DNA of 64,000 nucleotides from Panagrolaimus kolymaensis (taxonomy: Eukaryota; Nematoda; Chromadorea; Rhabditida; Panagrolaimidae): the NCBI GenBank assembly GCA_028622995.1, contig JAJQJQ010000014.1, forward strand, positions 2,604,001 through 2,668,000. Reading direction: 5' to 3'. Numbering within the stretch: position 1 is the first letter of the stretch; each line of letters opens with the position of its first letter. The translations under genes and the position numbers were made by a program. Below the pieces are notes generated by a model. That model was not told the origin of the DNA. It did not search any database and saw only the letters and a list, made by a program, of their open reading frames with translations. Shown piece by piece: positions 58,121-64,000 of the stretch.

Positions 58121-59431
58121 ATGATGGGAAGAGCAAATAAAAAAATCATTTGTCATATGCCTGGTCTCAAGTTTAATCGATATACGGATATTGATGAAAC
58201 TCGATGCGCTTTTGGAAATATAGCTATGTTTTTAAACAACATTCATTTTGGCCATATTTGTGCTGGATTATTAATTCTAATAATTTTGATATCAATTTTT
58301 GGAAAAATTAAAGAAAATTATAAATGGTTTATTTTGAATCAAGCGTTTTGGGATTTAATTATGACCTATGATTTTATTTTTAATAATTATATGGATGTTA
58401 ATTACTTGACCAACCCTAGGGTTCAACTAAGAGGTATATATGAATGGTTTCCACAAGAATATACTACTTTACTTTTTACTATTATGGAGACCCAACCATA
58501 TTCATCCTTGCTTTTGCTGTGTTTAACTCGATTTTTATGTTTATATTTTATGAATTTTTATGAAAAGCTTACACGAAAACGAAGAATTATATATTTTATT
58601 CTAATTTTTAACTTTATTATTCTCATTGTACATATTGATTTTTTATTTTCATCTTTATGGCAGGAAAGAAAATTCTATATGGATAATCTATGTTGGGAAC
58701 AGGCTAAAACTCAAAAACAACAAAATCAATGTTTTACTCAAAATTATATGGAAAAAAAGTTCTACCTTAAAGATTTTATATATAACCTTTTGAATATTTT
58801 GAGAATTATTTTTACAACCATTGTTTTACTAAAACCTTTAATATTTTTGTTATTTTCTATTCTCGCGACATCAATGATAATTTTTAAAATTGCAAAACAA
58901 GCTAAATTTCAAATACAACATAATCGAAGAGATTTTTTAAATTCTCTTCGAGTTTCTTTGGTTATGCTTTTACAAACTATTTTATATATCTTTATTTTTG
59001 CCACAGAATTAGTTAATTTTTTTCCTAAACTACAATTAATAAATATAATAGTTTCATACGCAAATATGGATGATTATGATTATGGTCCCATTGGTAGTGA
59101 TGGAGAATATGTTGATATGGAAAACAATTTTGTTTGCAACGAAGGATATATTTTATGTTTTAATATTATTTTACCTAATTGGATATATAGTTTTACAAAT
59201 TTTGGATTGGATGATTTTAAAATTATTCAAGCCATTGTTCAAATAAGAATTTTTCTTGAATGTATTATAGTTATATCTCTTATGACGGGATATCGAGAAG
59301 CTATAATTAAATTTTTCAAATTTGGCTTTAAATCGGCTTATAATCCATTGGAAAAATATGCCAAATCTAGATCAAGTAGAAGCGGGATTTCAACAACCAC
59401 TGAAGTTACGATTATTTCAAGGAACTATTAA
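58121..59431 (+). CDS. Intronless multi-TM receptor family B, copy B1
   Basis: A single open frame of 436 residues from ATG 58121 (the next codon is also ATG). It has seven strongly hydrophobic segments, for example CAGLLILIILISIFGKI, FILIFNFIILIVHIDFLF and ECIIVISLMTGY. RFLCLYFMNFYEKL follows TM3 and a long acidic loop with YDYGPIGSDGEYVDMEN precedes the last TMs. The C-terminal tail is basic and Ser/Thr-rich, ending EVTIISRNY. It looks like a serpentine receptor, but I cannot place it in a named sr family. The lack of introns sets it apart from family A; a retrocopy origin is possible. Confidence 0.8.
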   Translation: MMGRANKKIICHMPGLKFNRYTDIDETRCAFGNIAMFLNNIHFGHICAGLLILIILISIFGKIKENYKWFILNQAFWDLIMTYDFIFNNYMDVNYLTNPRVQLRGIYEWFPQEYTTLLFTIMETQPYSSLLLLCLTRFLCLYFMNFYEKLTRKRRIIYFILIFNFIILIVHIDFLFSSLWQERKFYMDNLCWEQAKTQKQQNQCFTQNYMEKKFYLKDFIYNLLNILRIIFTTIVLLKPLIFLLFSILATSMIIFKIAKQAKFQIQHNRRDFLNSLRVSLVMLLQTILYIFIFATELVNFFPKLQLINIIVSYANMDDYDYGPIGSDGEYVDMENNFVCNEGYILCFNIILPNWIYSFTNFGLDDFKIIQAIVQIRIFLECIIVISLMTGYREAIIKFFKFGFKSAYNPLEKYAKSRSSRSGISTTTEVTIISRNY

Positions 59432-60439
59432 CCGATTCAATGGCGCGTGATGAGGAAAGACTCCATCATGCTTGGCTGTATTGTTCTTAGCGCGAAAGCT
59501 TTCTGTCGTGCTCAGCTGATTTCTTGTAATGATTGCAAGGTTTTTATTAACTTGTTAGTTTGTATCTATTATTTAGCAAGTGGCTATCGTTAAATAAATA
59601 TTGTTAATATCTGTCATCTTATTCCTCTTCATAATTAATAAAAATTGTATTTATATCTGTGTTAATTTGGATGTGTACGATGAACTTTTGCTTTTTTAAT
59701 AATTTTTTGCAAGCTTTGTCCATCAAGAGATAACATTAAAATATAAATTATAATAAAAAAACTGAAATTACAGTATAAATTATTTTTTTGCCACCTACTC
59801 TTTTTGACTAATAAATAAAAATTTAATTTCGCCATTAACATTTTGTATATGGCGGTTCTAAAACAATTTGTGCTAAGCATTTTGCTAATTTGATAAAAAA
59901 TAAATTTATTATTCAGTTTCTGAGTTTTTATTTTCGCCCCTCTCTTTTTTATGAATAAAATAAAATTAAAAAAAATAATAAAACAGACTACATACAAAAA
60001 TAAATAAAAAATTTAATATACTTTAAGCAATTATTTGATCATAAATTTACAATGGTTGCTTTGAAAAAATATAAAGAAAAGTATATGTTATTGAATCAGA
60101 TCATGAGTTTACTTTGGTTTATTTCATAAAAAAAAAGCCCATAAATTACAAATTATTAACATAAAAAACTGTGAAAGAAAAAATAAGATAATCATTTTTC
60201 CAAATATATTTATTTAATAATTTACAGTTTTACTCTTTTATTAAATTTAAAAGGATAAATACAACAATAATTAATTTATTGAGAAAGGAAAATTGCAATA
60301 TATATACAGCTTCCTTTTTTGTATTTTTCTTGAAAATTTGCCAAAATCTATCTTTTTTTTTGCTAAGGTTTTTAAAAATTATTATATTTTCGAAGCTGCC
60401 AAAAATTAACCAAAGATTAATTTACGCCTAAAAATAAAG
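59432..60439. other. Inter-unit region of the A/B tandem array
   Basis: The 3' region of B1, then DNA homologous to that before A2: a CCACCTAC(A/T)CTTTTT block near 59790 corresponds to one near 55600, and GCTGCC...TTACGCCTAAAA near 60394-60434 corresponds to the A2 leader near 56196-56227. No exon 1 of family A is present. Confidence 0.55.
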
Positions 60440-61202
60440 ATGGCGTAATTTTAATGTATTTTTGGTTTTATTATGCCTTTGGCCTTTAGTTCCCAATTTA
60501 GCTATAGCACATTTATTTTATTGTTATTGGAAAGTTGATCGAGATGATCGATTTTGTAGAGAAAACTTTATTGGCACCCAAAAATATGTTCAATCTGCGA
60601 ATTTAGTCACACCGTTTATTGCTTTTATTTTTAATATGATGGCCGCATTTCAAATTTATAAAAAAACCCAGTCTCATACTCAATCCGCAAAAGAAAGAAC
60701 GGAATTAAAATTGTTATATCAGTCAATATTTTCAACAATAACTTTTTTTGTATGGGTATTTTTAACCCTTTTCACAAATCAACTGACTCCGATGTAAGTA
60801 ATTAATATTAAATTTTTTCTTTATTCTTTTAAAATAAATAAACAAAATCGATTTCAGAATTCGTGCAACTCCCGATTTTGATACTCAGCAAGCTTTATTA
60901 ATCGTTCGTAGTTTTTTCGGTCAATCTATTACTTTCTTTTCAATACTTTATTTTGAAGGCGGTTTAATTTTATTGATTAAATTTAGGTATGTTTGACATT
61001 TGGGTTTTATGAAATTTATAGAGGATGCTTAAAGATTTCTTGGAACTATACTTTTTCTTAAAATTAATCAGTTAACATTTTTTTTATATGTTTCAGCACC
61101 GTAATTCGAAAAATGTATTTCAAATTTTATGGCATCAGTAAATTAATTTATAAAATTAATGGAAATGAATCCAGTTCTTCAACTTTAACTACCATTTTAT
61201 AA
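60440..61202 (+). pseudogene. Chemoreceptor family A, copy A3, exon 1 deleted
   Basis: Exons homologous to A2 exons 2-4 are at 60440-60793, 60858-60986 and 61097-61202, open and in phase, encoding CYWKVDRDDRFC, TNQLTPM and STVIRKMYFKFYG. Sequence equivalent to the A2 leader abuts the middle of the first codons of exon 2, so exon 1 and intron 1 have been removed precisely enough to join leader to exon 2. The N-terminal half with TM1-3 is missing, so a functional 7TM receptor is impossible. Confidence 0.8.
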
Positions 61203-61630
61203 TACAAAACTAAAAATATACAAAAAATTTAATTTTGTGATTAATAAATTTTTTTTTAAATATTTTCAAATCATACAAGTCAAAAAAAAGGCACATCAGA
61301 CTCAGAGTTAGTTTTATTAAACAAAAAAAAAACAAAGAAAGAAAAATCACCCTATTTTTTCCCAGTAATGGCTTCACTTTTATTTTCTACCGTATGAAGC
61401 GCAATGATAATTAAGTTATTGAGCGAAAATAACATTTTGATTGTAACTCATTAAATTTTTTTATTGATAAAAACAAACAAATAAAAAATTATTTAGATTT
61501 CTCAAACACATACATACACGGTTTTTGTAAGTTTAACACATGAAAACTGTGTGAATTTTTGCTTTTTAGAATGAAGGAAAATTAGATATTCTTTTCTTTT
61601 TTCTTTTTTTTTTGTCGCAAATCATACCAT

Positions 61631-61829
61631 AATTTTATGGGCATCCATGTAATGCATTCGAGGAAAAACAACTTTGGAGAAATGAAAATTACATTTAATT
61701 TAAGTGTGTCCCATAAATCCCATAAAAATCACGCTGGTTGTAAACAAATTAAAGTATATATTTTATAGAAATTTATTCCAAACTACACACTTTTGTGGTG
61801 GGCTACTAACAAAATTATCTGAGCCTCAA
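61631..61829 (+). promoter_or_regulatory. Conserved upstream block of family-B genes, copy 2
   Basis: Nearly the same as 57814-58013, but separated from the B2 start by about 485 bases. A more diverged version (CCAAACTATATATCTTTTGAG...AGGCTAACTA) sits closer to B2 at 62160-62225, so the region upstream of B2 appears to hold two generations of the block. Confidence 0.5.
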
Positions 61830-62314
61830 CAAAAAAAAGGAGAAAAACAAAAAACTTTTTTTTACTAAATTAAATTTATTTTTTTCTCAACTTTTATACT
61901 TTAGTTTTTTCGATCAGTAAAAAAATGTAATTAGATTTGTGTCAATCATATTTATCGTCTTTGTACCACGTAAAACTTTTTTTTTGTTTATTAAAAAATA
62001 CAATAAAAAAATTTAATACGAATATTTTTCTTTTGACAAATGGCGAATAATTTTATTTGTATAAATAATGAGTTACTTCGATGCCTTAAGTAATGGGAGA
62101 ATCAAATAACATAAAAGTCGTTAAAAATATAATAAAATTTTTATCTAATTAAATATTTTCCAAACTATATATCTTTTGAGATGGGGGCAAGGCTAACTAT
62201 ATTTATATCTAAAAAAAAATGGAGATAAATAAAAAAAGATTTGTTTTATTAGAATACTGTTTTTCTAAACTTTAATATTTTCTTTGCTGCTTTTTATTTT
62301 TTGGAAAAATAAAA

Positions 62315-63616
62315 ATGCCAAGTAATAAAAAAATTATTTGTCATATTCCTGGTATCAAATTTCAACGATATGACGATATTGATGAAATTCGATGCACTTT
62401 TGGTAATATTGCCATGTGGCTTAATAATATCCATTTTGGCCATATTTGTGCTGGATTATTAATTTTAATCTTTTTAATTTCAATTTTTGGTAAAATTAAA
62501 GAAAATTATAAATGGTTTATTCTTAATCAAGCTTTATGGGATTTAGTTATGACATATGATTTTATTTTTAACAATTATATGGATATTGGTTTTTTAACCG
62601 ATCCATGGGTTCATTCAAGAGGTTTATACGAAATTTTACCTACAGAATATGAAATGTTAATAACTGATATAATGAATACTCAACCATATTCATCTTTGCT
62701 TTTGCTTTGTTTAACTCGATTTTTATGTTTATATTTTATGAATTTTTATGAAAAGCTTACTCGAAAGCGAAGAATTATTTATTTTATTCTAATTTTTAAC
62801 TTTATTATTCTCATTGTACATATTGATTTTTTATTTTCATCTTTATGGCAGGAAAGAAAATTTTATTTAGAAGATTTATGTTGGAAACAAGCAAAAAATC
62901 AAAAACAAGAAATGCACTGTTTTACTCAAAATTATATGGAAAAAAAGGTTTACTCCAAAGATTTTTTACATAACCTTTGGAATAATTTAAGCAATATTTT
63001 TGCAACTATTGTTTTACTAAAACCTTTAATATTTTTGTTATTTTCAATTCTCGCAACATCACTGATAATTTTTAAAATTGCAAAACAAGCCAAATTTCAA
63101 ATAAAACACAATAAACGAGATTTTTTAAATTCTTTTCGGGTCACTTTGGTTATGCTTCTCCAAACTATTTTATATTTCTTTATTTTTGCTATAGAATTGG
63201 TTAATTTTTTCCCCAAACTTTATATAATAAATATAATTATTTCATATGCAGATATGGATTATGAATATGTTCCCATTGGTAGTGATGGAGACTATGTTGA
63301 TATGGAAAACAATTATGTTTGCCATGAAGAATCTATTTTCTGTTTTAATTTTGCTTTACCAAAATGGATAAATAGTTTTAGTAATTATGGTTTGGATGAT
63401 TTTAAAATTTTACAAGCCATAGTGCAATTAAGAATTTTTCTTGAATGTATTATAGTTATATCTCTTATGACGGGATATCGAGAAGCTATAATTAAATTTT
63501 TCAAATTTGGCGTTAAATCGGCTTATAATCCATTGGAAAAATATGTCAAATCTAAATCAAGTCGAAGCGGGATTTCAACAACCACTGAAGTTACAATCAT
63601 TTCAAAAAATTATTAA
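62315..63616 (+). CDS. Intronless multi-TM receptor family B, copy B2
   Basis: A single open frame of 433 residues, starting MPSNKKIICHIPGIKF and ending EVTIISKNY. It is closely similar to B1 throughout and identical in long runs such as RFLCLYFMNFYEKLTRKRR. Differences cluster in the extracellular-looking loops (LTDPWVHSRGLYEILPTEY against LTNPRVQLRGIYEWFPQEY) and the acidic loop, as expected if ligand contact is diversifying. It sits downstream of the defective A3 as B1 sits downstream of A2. Confidence 0.8.
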   Translation: MPSNKKIICHIPGIKFQRYDDIDEIRCTFGNIAMWLNNIHFGHICAGLLILIFLISIFGKIKENYKWFILNQALWDLVMTYDFIFNNYMDIGFLTDPWVHSRGLYEILPTEYEMLITDIMNTQPYSSLLLLCLTRFLCLYFMNFYEKLTRKRRIIYFILIFNFIILIVHIDFLFSSLWQERKFYLEDLCWKQAKNQKQEMHCFTQNYMEKKVYSKDFLHNLWNNLSNIFATIVLLKPLIFLLFSILATSLIIFKIAKQAKFQIKHNKRDFLNSFRVTLVMLLQTILYFFIFAIELVNFFPKLYIINIIISYADMDYEYVPIGSDGDYVDMENNYVCHEESIFCFNFALPKWINSFSNYGLDDFKILQAIVQLRIFLECIIVISLMTGYREAIIKFFKFGVKSAYNPLEKYVKSKSSRSGISTTTEVTIISKNY

Positions 63617-64000
63617 TAAATTGAATGGCGACTTACTGGAGAAGGATATAATGCATATTGGCAATTTTTTACTGGGGTGGCTCAAATACTTTGTAGTTAT
63701 TTCAAACTCCGTAGCTGAATCATTTTTTTTTTGCATTGAACTATGCATTTCACTACTTTTTCCATTTAAATATTTATAGCCATGCAATTTAAAAATAAAT
63801 ATTATTTTTCAATCTTGTAATAAAAAAGATACACTATAAAAATGGCTAATTTTCTTTAAAGATATAAAACAGCTTTTTTTTTAAATTGACAAAGAAAAAA
63901 AAGAAAATAAAGAAATAATAAGCAAATTATTCATTTCCGAACAACAACTAAAATAGGAATCACCAATTCGGCGCTTTTGGTGTACCCAAAAAGATAGGCG
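63617..64000. other. 3' flank of B2 to window end
   Basis: AT-rich sequence with AATAAA-like motifs after B2. No further exon is recognised before the window ends. Confidence 0.4.

Noticed and set aside
1..64000. CRISPR arrays, bacterial operons or ribosome-binding sites
   Set aside because: The window is intron-rich eukaryotic DNA; no spaced direct-repeat array of that kind is present.

Overview
The window is AT-rich eukaryotic DNA with many short introns (about 50 to 300 bases, acceptors mostly TTTTTAG or TTTCAG), long homopolymer runs and dense small transposons. Gene content points to a nematode: serpentine chemoreceptor tandems, a TWK-type K2P channel, F-box/F-box-associated genes, a UDP-glycosyltransferase, a Na,K-ATPase-alpha-like P-type ATPase and an RTE-clade retrotransposon. 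I cannot assign a species. All gene models below were built by joining exons by eye from splice signals and reading frame.

Layout. 1-6194 (+): a P-type ATPase alpha-like gene, 5' end cut by the window, whose catalytic motifs are altered; its introns hold a TIR element and a compact LTR element with identical LTRs. 8773-12339: a five-repeat zinc-finger (FLYWCH-like) gene on the minus strand, with an inverted fragment of its last repeat beside it. 12762-12833: tRNA-Gly(UCC). 13311-14585 (-): a 7TM receptor. 14.6-18.1 kb: gene-poor. 18108-23534: F-box-type genes and fragments broken up by a TIR element that carries a nested Helitron-like element (copy A). 24416-28926 (+): two tandem coiled-coil paralogues, the first with in-frame stops. 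29687-31513 (+): an MFS transporter. 31953-33639 (-): a FAAH-like amidase. 34906-39194 (+): one seven-exon gene encoding a 1241-residue protein with three enzyme domains: choline/carnitine acyltransferase, Ntn-hydrolase asparaginase and AsnRS-like asparagine synthetase. 40040-44559 (-): a SERAC1-like hydrolase with Helitron-like copy B in an intron. 45155-46310 (+): a double HIT protein. 46747-48739 (-): a UGT. 49693-51217 (+): a K2P-like channel without a canonical pore signature. 51716-63616 (+): a tandem array of two chemoreceptor families (A, multi-exon; B, intronless), in which one A copy is split by an RTE element and another has lost exon 1.

How the genes relate. Most genes are unrelated housekeeping or accessory metabolic genes and there is no sign of an operon. 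The amidase, UGT, MFS transporter and tri-domain enzyme would fit small-molecule or lipid-amide metabolism, but this is inference from adjacency only. The strongest candidate for something undescribed is the tri-domain enzyme. It is intact, all three active sites look preserved, and the last two activities are formally opposite (asparagine breakdown and synthesis). Second is the ATPase, which keeps the fold but has lost TGES, DKTGT and TGDGxND. Third is the pair of Helitron-like copies whose 319-base spacer lies in opposite orientations between inverted arms.

Several otherwise good genes show a single one-base frame problem, often at a homopolymer. This may reflect assembly indels rather than true decay.
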